From NCBI GenBank assembly GCA_900239685.1, contig OENT01000017.1, forward strand, positions 310,001 through 374,000: a stretch of 64,000 nt of DNA, given 5' to 3'. Source of the stretch: Rotaria macrura (taxonomy: Eukaryota > Rotifera > Eurotatoria > Philodinida > Philodinidae). Below, piece after piece: positions 49,954 through 62,614 of the stretch. A program made the translations under genes and the position numbers. Numbering within the stretch: position 1 is the first letter of the stretch; the number at the start of each line of letters is the position of its first letter. A model generated the notes under the pieces. It had not been told where the DNA came from. It saw only the letters and a list, made by a program, of their open reading frames with translations, and made no database searches.

Positions 49954-52577
49954 TCACACATTCACTGCTGATGGATTTATTTCCGTTGCGGTTGTGTCTT
50001 TTTGGTTTTTCGACTTAACGGTTTTTTCGCGATGATTAATCCACATAAGGAAAAAGTGCATTATTGCACTTGTTAGAAAACTAACACCACCAATCATAAA
50101 TGGAATATTAAAACTGTTTGTTACATCACGAATTGCACCCATTACCTAAACAAATACATGGTAGAAATACGAAACAAAGCAAAACATAAGATTGGATTAA
50201 CTTACGGGTGGAGCTGATAGGGAAGTAATGCCTCGAAACATTAAAGTTATACCAAATGCACTGCTATATTTTTCAAGACCAACTAACTGACAAACAATTA
50301 CTGGACTTAAAGAAACATGGAATGCTACAGAAATAAAGGCGATGAATATTCATGATGATTTGTATTTATAAATAAAAAAACCATTTACCGATAAAACCAC
50401 CCCATATAATACAGTAAGTCACCAGTAGTGCGTATGTGTCGCAGAATGGAACAAGAAATGTTGCTATACCGGCTACAGTTAAACCAATATTATTAACAAG
50501 TAATGGTGTCATGTATGGAATTTTCGTTATCCAACCAGATGTAAAACGAACAGCTGTATTACTAAAACCTGAGAACAGTAAAAAAAGAAGAAAACAAAAT
50601 CTTTAATAATTGAACAGATGAAATCATTTTGTTTTACCAATAATTGATAGTAGAAAAACTGCACGTGTCATAGGAATAGCTCTTTCTAATGTTGCTACTT
50701 TAACAATAAATAAATATGGAATATAATAACCGATCATCGAGCAGACATTGGCCTTCGTGACGAAGAAAAAACAAAACATTAGAAATCGAGATTGTCTTTG
50801 ATAGATATTTTTCGTTCAATTCATTACCAAACATATGATAATCATTTTTTTATCATTTAAAATATTAAAGTTCGTCATGGAGAGAAATACATCCCAAAAT
50901 GATTTCATTCGTGATTTCTCTTTTGCTTCGGGTATTTTTGTTGTTTCTTGAACATATGTAGGTATGTCTGGTTGTGATTGATATTCAGGCAAATCTCTTA
51001 CATCACCTTGATAAAGTATGTCTTCTTTATATAGACTATTGAAGAAAGATGATCAAAAAAATTTACAAATAAAAACAGAAATGAAAAAGGTAGAAGTAAA
51101 CTTACGCATGCGTAGCATCTTCAGCTGTAATACTCTGTTTGGATTTCGTTGAAATAGCTGAATTAGCACGTGACCGCTTTCGTATCATTTTTTCTGCTTC
51201 GTCATCTTCTGATGTTGATATTTTGTTATTTTCTGATGCTGATTTATTAATGGCCTCGTCATTTTTCGTTTCACCTAGTAGCGGCGATGTTGTCTATAAA
51301 AGAAAACAATAAGAGAGAAATTCAATGTATGAAGTTATTCACCGTAACTGGAAGCACATTGTCGTCTTTTCTATAATGATAAAAAGAAACTTCATTTCAA
51401 TTAAAATTATTTGATGTTGACAGAAAAAAAGAACGAGATTTTTAATTCATGGTATTCGCATTTTTCAGGATTGGAAAGAAAATCTGTAATCGTATAAAGA
51501 AATCCTTGAGTACTGATACATTGGACTGAATAGCAATACATCGATATTATAAGTAAATAAATATTCCCCTACTACATTAGTAACAGATCGGTTGTTCTTG
51601 AAGTAATAAATCCCGGAACATGCAATAGCAGTAGCTGTGTTTAATAGATTACATTCGATCGTAGACATTAAGCTTACATTTCACTTGGTTGTGAGATCCG
51701 TTTTTTTTTAATTGGTTTCAAAGGAGCCATCAACGAACAACAAGCCGCACACAAAAGAACAATGGCAGCTAATATTAGTAAACCATTTCTCCATCCAAAT
51801 ATGTTAAATAAAAATCTTGACATCGGTCCAAACGTAATTGAACCAATACCGGTACCAGCAGTAACAATACCTAACAATAAAACACTTGAGATTAAATAGA
51901 GCCGAAACAATTCCTTGTAGTTACCAGTAGCTATGGCACGTTTTTCCTCAAAATAATAGCCAACCATGACAATACTCGGTAAATAGACGAGACCCATGCC
52001 TATACCACCAACAAAACCGAATAATAACCACATGATATAAATATTCGGTGAGTAGATAGATGCTGCAACAGCTAATGCAGCAATGAAACTTCCAATTATA
52101 CCAATTGGACGACATCCGAATTTATTACATAGAGCTGAGGCTATAGGGGCTATTTTGAAATACAATGAATACAAAATTACAATGGTATACATAGATTCAT
52201 ATGAACAAAAAAAGAAATCAATACTTACCACTTAGTAAATAAAAACCACAGGCAAGAGATATAACAAGGGACACAGCCCATTCTTGGCAACGGTAAAAAT
52301 CTTTAAGATCGTCTGATATGGCACCAAATGCATAAAGAAAGCCATCAATAATTAGATTAATAAGCTATACAGAGATGCTGTCAATTTCTTTATATGCAAA
52401 AACTCGATCATAATAACTTACAAAGCAAGCTATAAGAACCACCCAACCAAATCCTCCATCCGGCGGTACTAATATGTATTCATATTCGTTATCGTCGTCT
52501 AACTTACTTAAATTTGCTTTCTCTGAAGTTATTTCTAAAGATTCTTCTTTAATTTTCTTTTCAGTCCTTTTTCCCAT
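49954..52577 (-). CDS. Monocarboxylate transporter family (SLC16)
   Basis: Eleven exons: 52577-52422, 52364-52229, 52149-51925, 51870-51678, 51371-51343, 51294-51106, about 51040-50828, 50755-50640, 50571-50389, 50324-50212 and 50143-49954; about 580 residues. PPDGGFGWVVLIACF just before helix 1 is the SLC16 signature [D/E]GG[W/F][G/A]W. Helix 4-5 residues FVGGIGMGLVYLPSIVMVGYYFEEKRA are equally typical. A long hydrophilic, Ser/Asp/Lys-rich loop between helices 6 and 7 (exons 5-7) splits two six-helix halves, as in MCTs. It should carry lactate-like acids, ketone bodies, thyroid hormone or aromatic amino acids across the plasma membrane; which one cannot be read here. The 54-bp intron 51924-51871 is a multiple of three and stop-free, so the reading frame looks continuous across it. 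Confidence 0.9.
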
Positions 52578-55500
52578 TTACGTGTTTGTAATGAGAGTAA
52601 TGTACTTCAATTGCTTACGAACATATACGTCTTGATACCATAGTAATGCTTGCTTTTTGTTCTGTCTTCTTTTGGTTGTGCTGGAGTTATGTTGATATTG
52701 ATAATAGTGATAACAATATTACGGCACTAATGGATGATAGAGTCTTCATCTATCATAAGCAGAAAAAAATATTACAAAGAATGCATGTTTACGTGCATGG
52801 TGAGAAATTTTCTTTTTTTTTCTTACACATGATTTTAAATTGTTAATAAAATGTTTCTACTTAACAAAAAGAACAATAAGAAATTATATGTACATATATA
52901 TATATATATATGTACATATAGTTTCTTACAGTGCATGTCAGCGTTGAAGAAATAGTGTATTTGTTGGCTACTATATGAGTATAACAGCCGCCACTCAAGG
53001 CAATGCCGCAACATGAAGGAATCTTTTTTCTATTCTCATCCAGAAAGAAAAAGAAAAGAAAAAATAACGTGACGAGAGGAATGTTGGCACATGAACTCGT
53101 TCTTTATTAGAAGTTCTTTCTTGAGACTGACTATTTTCTGTGAGAAAACTATATATCAAATGATATTTTTCTCTAGATAATTTTTTTTTACATCTCTGGG
53201 AAATTAATTTGGAGCGGATTATTTCGGTGTCGTATCGTATTCTATGTCGTATGCTTGCAACAAATCGATCGATACGAAGAAACAGAAAAAAAGAAAAAAT
53301 CTTATGTAACAAGAGCTATTAACATAATGCAGATGAATGTTCAAATGTGATGAAAGAGTGTTTACCTATGATTTGCAAAAGACATCAGAAAGTATTTTTT
53401 CGATCAAATGAATCGATCTCACATTCGTGTGTGTTTTGTGGCAGAGAAAAAAATAATGTATGAGTAAGATAGAAACTATTTTTTAGAGGTATACTGAAGC
53501 TATTTTTTTCTTGAAAATACTGGACCCTGTCAAATTTTTTCATCCCGTTAGAAAAAATCTGACATTTGTTAATTCGAGTGTCTTATTTTTTATAGATGGA
53601 TTCCAAGGTCAGAAATTAATAATGGTTCTCTAATTTTTTAACTTGTTTCTCTTATTTCAGTATCGCTCGCAAATGATTCCAATATTTTCAAATTTGGCTA
53701 TTGTTATTTTTCTTCTCGCAAAAACTCATGTTGCATAAATCATAGAATGTTATTGAAAGAGCACCAGTTTCATCGCCTAATAAAAATGACAACTACGTCA
53801 CATGAAAATCGCCACCCGCTGCAAGACGGTAGTATCAGATTATGAAATGGAATATATAGAGATGGCATTGTATGAGGTCTTTTTTTAGCATATCTTCATG
53901 TTATTTATCCTTCGACTCATACGTTTCATGCTGTTGTGCACGCGGTATGTTAAAGGTAGTCATGATAATTAAACAGATAATAAAATAACGAGTAGGATAG
54001 AAGAGAGAAAAGAAAGTAAGGGTCTATTACATCTGGATATATAAGAGTTATTTAGGTATTAAAACCCTAATGCATTCGTATTACATCTAAGAAATATTCG
54101 TTGTCTACTTATAATAGAGATAGAAGAGCTTGCATTTAGATTACTTAATGCCAATATAATTGTTGGCTATACGTAAAAATAGAACATAGGATCGAGTTTT
54201 CCTCCCTCTTTTCTCTAACAACAATAGACACGCAATGCTTCCTGTGTTCATCTCTTTAATAAATTCATGCGACCATAAAGCGTGGGATGTAAATAAATAT
54301 GAATCGTCAAGTTAAATAATAATTGATTATTTCGCCTTTTTCCTTCTTCTCACAAAAATCATACTTATCTATAATGGCAGATGATAATAATAAATACTAT
54401 GAGAATTCAGTTTTCTTTGACTGCTATGTAAATGACAAAGTAGTCAGTTTGACTTATGACACGCTTTTCTTTTTTTCTGAAATGCGCACAACAGATGTTT
54501 TCAATAACATACTTTATAAAATGGCATCAGATTATTCATTGATGTAAAAAAATAGATGTTATCAATCGATTCAGAGTGTTAAAGTTCTTATTTTAATAGA
54601 GAATGGAATTGGAACAAAACGAATAGTTGTTATAAGAAATATCTGGAACGAACCATCGAGAAATAAATTCTAATAAAATGACTCACAAATAAATATTAAT
54701 ATAGTGTCCGTTGATACAGACAAAAGTGTACTTGACAAGTTCGTCATAGCACTAGCTCCTATTTGATTCATCACAAGAGAATAAGTTCTTCTTTGATTCT
54801 TTTCACTGTAAAATCTATTCAATAAAAATGAAATATATGAAAAAAAATCTTGCAGTCCACTTCTACTGAAGCTGCCTATAAAAAAGAAAAAAAAGTTGCT
54901 CTTCATTTGATTCTACTCAAATAGTATAAGAAACGTTTCGTTATTTGGAATATTCTCTCTCTAATACGATTACTTACCATAGTTTTGCTTCTAGCTAGTC
55001 ACATAAACAATATTCAAAGTTGATTACTTCTTCTTGAATCAGCAAATGTACATGGGGCATATCAAATGCAGCCTTTTCATCCAGAAAATTGAAGGTCTCT
55101 ACCCTTCTATGTGTGCACACTGATAGAATAAGTAAAACTATAAAATTTGTGTCATTTCGCCATTCTTTCTTCAATCGATATCCCAACAATAAAAGCTACA
55201 AAAGACATCTTTTTTTTGTAAAACGTGACGACTATCTATACTGCAGCTACCTAAAAGAACCAATGAGCATTTCTTTCTAAATCGATTGTCATTGGAAAAA
55301 AAGATGAACAATGGACTTTGTCACAGATCCAAGGAGACGATGAAGATGTAATTATGCAACGATAAAATAGGGTTGTTTTTCTTCTGCATTTCGTTTAGTC
55401 AAATTTTACCTAGAAAAAAAACACAATTTTATTAGAACGCAAACAGTATTGTTTCTAAAGATGTCAATAAAAATATTACTTGAATTTCTCAGAAATTCAA

Positions 55501-56514
55501 TGATCGTAAATTTTTAATAATGATTATTCACATGTCGAACTTCAACAGTTTTATAGATATTCTGTTGACACTTGGAATAGACACTAGAATATTCTCTGTA
55601 AAAATCTAACGAGATAGATTTTACTTCTCCGGAATCAGGTAGTAAAAGCAATAAAATATCATGTCATAAAAACTTGAATCATATTTTTCAGTGCATTTTT
55701 GGGTTTTGTTTCGATCGATAAAACCTGTAGCCCTCTATCTTGTCCTGAGAGTCATTTAGTCAATAGAATTTTTTATCATCAATCAGAAAAAGAACCGAAA
55801 ATGTTTTCGGATGACTATGGACACAAGAAACTTTCTTCAATCTTTTCATCACATATTACTACAATGTGAATCTTACAATCTAAAAAGAAATCGACGACAC
55901 ATACATATTTGTATAGAGACTTACTTTCATAATCATAGAAATAGAACTACATCTTCTATATGCATTCTCAAATATTGAACTGATTTTTCTCTATCCTTTT
56001 CCTTTCTTTCATATTTTTTTTACACTTTATTTTCCAAAAAGAAACACACTTTAACATACAACAAACAAACGTATTTGTTCACAGTCAACAACGGAAATCA
56101 AATCGAAAAAAAGTCAACCGATTGAGTGTCCACGAGGAAAATAAACACAATATACTTTGATAAATCCAGATAAGAACAACGAAAAATAAATCGAACGGAT
56201 ATGAGAAAAAAAATAATTGGAAACGTTCTTATGAGACAGGCACCAGAATAAACTTTTAGGCATACAAATGCATACACCTGAGAAGGACACAAACAAATAT
56301 ACGAATAAATATGTATATGTCTGAACGAAAAGAAATAGAGACATAAAATAAATATGAGCATTAAATTGTAGAACATATAAAGTTGTGAGTTATAGAAAGA
56401 GATTCACTAAAACTTATTAGAAATATACTTCTCTTTTTGTTCATAATTAGATGAAAAAATATGACTAGATGACTGAGACGAACAATCACAGTTGATCCTA
56501 TGAAATGAACACGT
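52578..56514. other. 3.9-kb intergenic region
   Basis: It holds the SLC16 promoter on the left and the TBC1D16 3' UTR on the right. A perfect TA-rich palindrome lies at about 52886-52920. Short open frames such as 54374-54547 (+, MADDNNKYYENSVFFD) have no recognisable domain and no splice partners that I could find. No RNA gene seen. Confidence 0.45.
52886..52920. repeat. TA-rich perfect palindrome
   Basis: TATATGTACATA followed by an uninterrupted (TA)n core and then the mirror TATGTACATATA form a self-complementary stretch of about 35 bp. It can extrude as a cruciform. It is most likely a microsatellite that grew inside a palindrome; no gene is close on either side. Confidence 0.7.
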
Positions 56515-59500
56515 TCACATGCAAATACCACTAAATGGACATCGTTCTTTTTCTTGGCCCGTCGTGCAGATACAATAGATTTGTGGAACATGATGTGAAT
56601 CCCAATTTCCTAATTTATCAATAGATATTTAATAGCATTTGAGAGAAAAAATTTCAACAAAAAATAATTAACATCACACAAACCTGGACCAGCAAGCACC
56701 GATATATCATGAAGACAACATGGAATACGTTGTAATAAACGAAACTTATACAATAAACTTCGAGCCTATGCATAAAAAATAAAAGTTTGTTTTTTTCTTC
56801 ATGACAGTTCTACGTTACTTTTTTCAACACAATGCTACCACTCATATGCATGGCAAGACTATTGAAATGAAGAAGCATATCATCTGTACCGAGATTCTGC
56901 TGAACAAGATCGTCTCCATATACTGCCATAATACTTATACAAATAAATAAATGAAAATAATCTGTTTGATAGTGTGACCAGCATGCTTCCCACATTCGTA
57001 GTGCTTCTAAATAGATAATTTTCAATTTACAGAAAACTTCTCTCTAGTAAACTTTAATCTTGTTCTAAGTAAATCAAAGTTGAATGAAATTTTCAGTAAT
57101 CAGATCAATATTGGAGTTAATCAAAATGATTGCGTTAGAGAGCTAAACGAATGACTGTGCTCATCGTATTCCAGTGCAATCTGATAATGTTCGAGAGATG
57201 TTCATTAGGTAAAAGTGAAAAATAATCCGTGGATTAGTCGTATGTTTGTTGGAAACGTAAATTCGATATATTTTGCTATTATTTTCGTTGAAATGCATGT
57301 ATACTACTATACAATCATCATTCTCTGTTTCATTTCTGATAGCAGTTTGATGTGTCGAAAATTGATACAAACGTAGAAAATGAAAAACCTAAATAGAATT
57401 CTAAGCACTACAATCATAAATTCACATCCTTACAACCAAAACATGATATGAATTAAAACTATCATGTCGTTAATTAAAGATAGAACATGATACTATTATC
57501 AGATGAGTTTATCTCTCCAATAATTGATATCATATAAGTTAGCACTCTTTCACAAAACTCAAGAGTAGAAACAATAGTTTGTGATGTAGTGAATAATTCT
57601 ATTACGAACAAAATTAAAAATCTCTTGAGAAAATTCTGAATACTCATTAATTATTTAAATTTAGAATAAGGAAGGTAATAAGCCATATATGCATTGTGGA
57701 TCAATCATTTTTTTCCCGAATGAGTATACGAAAGAAAAAAAATAATTGAATAGAACTGAATGTTAGGCATTTCTTCTCAAGGTTTTTAAGTACTCTAAAT
57801 CATTAGTAATCCTACCGGATCAGATAAGATTTTCTTCTAAATACTATTCTCCGATGATGGAAGTAGGATGGATTTCGGTTCCCAAGCTTTAGACTAATTA
57901 CTTTTCTTAAAGAGAAGTCGATTAAATATATGAGACACTACATTGGCGAATTAAATCTCTTCACTTCGAAAACTTATGTAATTAGTATCCTAGTAATAGA
58001 TAAATATTTGAGCAGTGCCAATACATTGAAAAGTCATTCACTAAGTAAATATCTTTGTATTGTCACATAACAACTACGTGGTTGACAAAATAAGCATTGA
58101 ATATTTTAATTGTACTCGTTTCCTTCTACAAACATACAGCAGTTCAAGTTGCATTCACCAAAACTAAAATGTGTTGTATGTTGTACATCATTTTTTAGTA
58201 TACACAATCACAACGTCTAATTTACTTTAACAAAATGAATTCATGATCAGCCGTGTGAGTACGTAAATTTATATTGAAGATAGTAAAAGAAAAACTACCA
58301 TATACTAATACAGGAAAATTCTCTCAAAATAATTTTTTCTAAATAAAAGTGTGAAAACTATTTTGACATACGTGAACTTCTCTAGTAGATAGCAATATTG
58401 CACCTACTAAAATTTTATCAGAAACTCAACACATGTCCTCACTTAGATAAGAATAAAAAAGCATCAGATAGATCATAGTGATAATGTGCGGTACGTACGA
58501 GTTTCGATTCTATATGTTTTCTTTCTCCATAAGATATCAATGTGTACAAACCTCGTTCAGGAAATTCACGTTTAAAACACAGTAATATCCAGCGATGAGC
58601 AAAGAGTAAGTCAAGTCCATCAGATAATTTTGCACAATGATCATAAAAACTTGGTAACATTAACGATAGAAGTTCACGAAGATACCTCTAAAGAACACAG
58701 CAAAAAAAAAAGCATGGCATTTTCTCACGAGATCAATGCTTTTCGTTCGTCTTTATTGACATGAAATATATATATATATATATATATGTATGTTGGGGGC
58801 AAAATTGGGATTTGGTCAAATCTTAGATTTGACCGGGCAAAACTGGGATTCCAATTTCGACTGGTAAAAATTAGAATCCCAAGATTGACCAGAAAATTTT
58901 CGGACAAAGTTGGGAGTCCAATTTTGACTGGACGAAATTAGGATTTAGTTAGAGATAAATTCCTGATGGTTTACCCTTGGTTAATAATAAACATTTGACT
59001 ATATCATTATAAATATTTTGTTTCATTACGCTCTTGTCTCTGAACTTTCGACCTAATAAATTAATATTCTTTTCCAGTTGTTCATAAAAATTCAATACAC
59101 TATTATTTGTTTCGACGGTTGCCGAATTCGATTGGGACAATTTTTTGGTTAAATGATTCTTTTTCTCCAATTCAACTTCACTTATCGTGAAGAACGTGTT
59201 TGTTTAAAATTATCTCTAACCAAATCCTAATTGTGTCCGGTCAAAATTGGAATCCCAGTTTTGTCTGAAAATTTTCTGGTCAATCTTGGGGATTCTAATT
59301 TTGCCCGGTCAAAATTGGAATTCAAGTTCTGTCCGGTCAAATCTTAAATTTGACCAAATCCCAATTTCGCCCCCAACATATATATTCATATACCAGCTGT
59401 TTTTCCATAACATCATCAGTTGGTGTCGAAATAAATATTGTTCGATTCATAAGTCCAACGAAACACCAAAATGTATCTGATTCATTTTGAATAACAGTTA

Positions 59501-62500
59501 ATATGGGTGCTAGAAGGTCTGACATGCCTTGATTATAGCCCATGGTTGGACAATATGCTGCATAATTCATTAAAATTTCTCTACGAAAACATGGACAAGA
59601 GACAGTTCGAATAGAAATCAAAACTTTTTTGTTCTTTTAACAATTACTTCATTACTCTTAAATTGGGATTATCATCACCTTTGAAATACGGATGTGAACG
59701 GTCGGTACGTACAACATCTTTTTCAATAATGGCTTCAACATCATGAAAAAATTGAACTTGTTCAGGATCGTTTATGGCAGCTTCTCTGTATTCAAAGAAA
59801 GATAAAAAAGAAAATCATGAACATTAATGAAAACAAAAGTATGAACTTCTATGTTACCGTCGGGCACGTATTTTTTGATAATGTAAATATTTATTATGTC
59901 GAATTTGTTCACGTTGCTCAAATGTAGAATCAAATGGATAAAGATGAAGTAAAAATGGCCATACTTCATGTGCTATGGATGGATCAATACCAGCAAAGAA
60001 TATTGTCTAAATATTAAGAAAATGAAACATTGGAATGAAAAAATGAATATGAGACAGATCTGAAATAACAATTTTTCTTGATTGCTTCGTCATGTTAATG
60101 CATGGAAGGAAGCGAAAAAAACGTCATTGTACACATAAGTTCCCGATTGTTTTCTCTGTAGTAATACAGCGCATAAAAACTCGAAACAATAACACAAATG
60201 AAATATTATTTGAAACAAGAAATAGAAGAAGAATATTTTCATTTTCAGAAATAAAACTGCAAATTTCTGGAAAACTTTGCTAGAACTCGTTAGGGAATAT
60301 TAATTTTTATAAAATGGAGCGAAAAAAAAACAAACAATTATCTACAGGGGAAAGCTGTCTGATCTTAAAAGAAATTGATTAGGTCTATGTAGTTGGTATT
60401 CTCTCAGGATAGGAAAATAATCGTCATGAGGTACTGATATTTAACTTGACTGCAGTGTTCTAAAATATTGTAATCCCAAGAAAGTATGATTTTAAAGTTT
60501 TCCCATGAGATCTTCGACTTTTTCAACGTCACAAAGACATTTTCTAAAATTTCAGTTGACATTTATTCTTGCCTAGATTTAGAGATAAATGAATAATAAA
60601 AGTTGTTTGCCAACTAACAGTTACAATGAACATTCAATCATTCACTCGAACGATTTTTACAATGAATGCGTCGCTTTGAATTACGAGTACTTCCGGTTTT
60701 TAAAAAGTCAGCGCTCTATTTCTCGTCTCATAAATAACAACAATCACTGAGCTATGAGCAACAGATACTATGTCACGTACACGGAAAATCAGAAAAACAA
60801 TGATATTCTGTGCATGACATTATCATAATTAATAATTATGATACACAAAAATGAATGGAATCAACAAGCCGTGTTCAATTCAAAGACAACCAAGAACAAT
60901 ATATAACAACAAGAACCAGGTTTAGCGGAATATCACGTCGTTTCTTGTAAGAATACTCACTTGCATGAAATAGGTCGGACAAATTTTCGATCAGAATTAG
61001 TCGAATTCAATAAATCATTAACGAGAAAAGAAAAGGATCATCGTGTACAGTAGACAGATTAGTCGGTTGGAATTTAGTATGCTTAGGTAAAAAAAACAAT
61101 CGAACATGTCACAATAATATAGACCCTTGATCGTTATTGGTAATATTCAAATTTCAATGTTTTATTGACTTTAATAATATACAGTGAATGTTGTCATCAT
61201 TATCAAATCGATTGCCAGAGGTACTGCGCATCGATACTGTTATTCTCATTCTAAATGAAAAACATACTATCAAACTTAGGGATGTTTCTTTCTTATGAAT
61301 ATCTAATTATTTCTAGGATGATTCGAACGATATGATATTTTTTTAATAATTTATATTCTAAATCAATTGTTCTATTGAAAAATAGAAAAAATACAAACGT
61401 ACTTTTCTTAATTGATGATTATCTTCAATTTGTCCTTGTGAATTCATATGGGTTCTCCAATTATCATTCGTTATTACATGATAACAACCTTCTTCTGGGT
61501 GAAGATCACTTGAGTCAATTGTTGGTCGAATAACATTGAATTGATAACAATTAGCGAAACCGCGTCGTGTTTTTTCATATGCAAATAAATTCCATTCATT
61601 GAGAATTTCAATTAAACGATCCAGACCACCATTGTGAAAATGTAAAACTTTATATTGCGATTCACATGATGCTATAACTAGCTGTCCACTACCACTTGCT
61701 ATTGTTGTTGCATCATCACAATAAAATAAACGTAATGAACGCATCTTACCAAGATCAACAGAGAAAACACCACAGAATTGTTCAGCAACATGTTGTATTG
61801 CTTCGTCGTCTTCGGCGTGGGATGAATCCTTTTTGTATACATCAGTAACATTTTTCCATGGATCTGTTTCTTTCATGAATGGTAAACTATCATCAATAAC
61901 ACGACTTGATGATTGATCATTTGTTTCTATATTGTCGAATGCTTCATCGTCCTGGTCATCGAGAATTTCATCAGGACCTTCGGTCAAATCAGATGTTACT
62001 GAGTCTTGTCTTAAATACGATTTATCATCAAGAGCATCTTCGTATTGATCATCGGATGAACGACGACGATCAGTGGGATTCACTTGTGCGATTGGAGATA
62101 ATAAAATGTTAGAATTCGTTGTATCATAGCCACTGTCGATAGTGCGTGATAGTGAACGACGTGGCGTTGATGTTGAAGGTTGATCGATATTCACATTTGA
62201 GGATGACGATGATGAAATTTCATCAGTGATTGATGTTTGTTGTGATGTATTCGTACGATTTTTTAATGTTGAATTGGGTATCCATGTTAAGATTAGAGTT
62301 GAGCCGTTTTGTGGACTGTGTTGACATTTAATACATAAATAACCGGGATGATGAAGTGTATATGAATGCAAACGTGATGGAGGATGAACACAAATGTTAT
62401 TTTTTGAAAATATGATTTCACCGTCCAACGGAGGACATTTATTTTTCAATAATGATGATGTTGTAGATGGGACACCTAATGCAGTTGCACGTTGTGTTAA

Positions 62501-62614
62501 AAGGTTTGATGCGCGACGAATTATTGAGGTAACGGAATTTTTTGACGGTGGTGATAGTCGATTGTTTTTTGGTGTTGTAGGCACTGATGAAATTTTTTTT
62601 AAGGCATTCGACAT
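56515..62614 (-). CDS. TBC1D16: TBC1D16-type Rab GTPase-activating protein
   Basis: Eight exons, 62614-61404, 60006-59858, 59787-59649, 59583-59391, 58687-58553, 57009-56820, 56766-56684 and 56608-56515, give about 730 residues (human about 770). The N-terminal half has the TBC1D16 landmarks PPLDGEIIFSKNNICVHPPS, HHPGYLCIKCQ, LILTWIPNST and, after a variable acidic Ser-rich stretch, EQFCGVFSVDLGKMRSLRLF and GQLVIASCESQYKVLHFHNG. The TBC domain follows, with the arginine-finger motif IEKDVVRTDR and the glutamine-finger motif YNQGMSDL, so it should be catalytically active. WEACWSHYQTDYFHLFICISI and the Cys-rich C-terminus (CCLHDISVLAG, ICTTGQEKERCPFSG) match too. The family acts on Rab4A/Rab5 in endosomal recycling. 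The intron 59390-58688 has been enlarged by a transposon. Confidence 0.93.
58791..59378. mobile_element. Non-autonomous DNA transposon with ~170-bp terminal inverted repeats
   Basis: The ends are TGTTGGGGGC at 58791-58800 and its complement at 59369-59378. Arms 58791-58960 and 59209-59378 pair along about 170 bp with high identity. Each arm is itself built from repeats of a unit like GACCGGnCAAAATTGGGATT and its complement, so it is full of subterminal sites. Flanks are (TA)n DNA on the left and TATATA on the right, consistent with a TA target duplication, although the microsatellite hides its exact length. The 250-bp centre has one 73-codon frame (58949-59170, minus) of unclear meaning and no transposase. 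Without it the host TBC1D16 intron would be only about 115 bp. Confidence 0.88.

Noticed and set aside
51465-51668. Open frame of 67 codons inside an SLC16 intron
   Set aside because: It lies wholly between two good splice sites of the transporter, has low complexity and no resemblance to a protein family.
56098-56591. Three overlapping frames downstream of the TBC1D16 stop
   Set aside because: 56361-56591 overlaps the true last exon in another frame, and the other two are low-complexity 3' UTR sequence.
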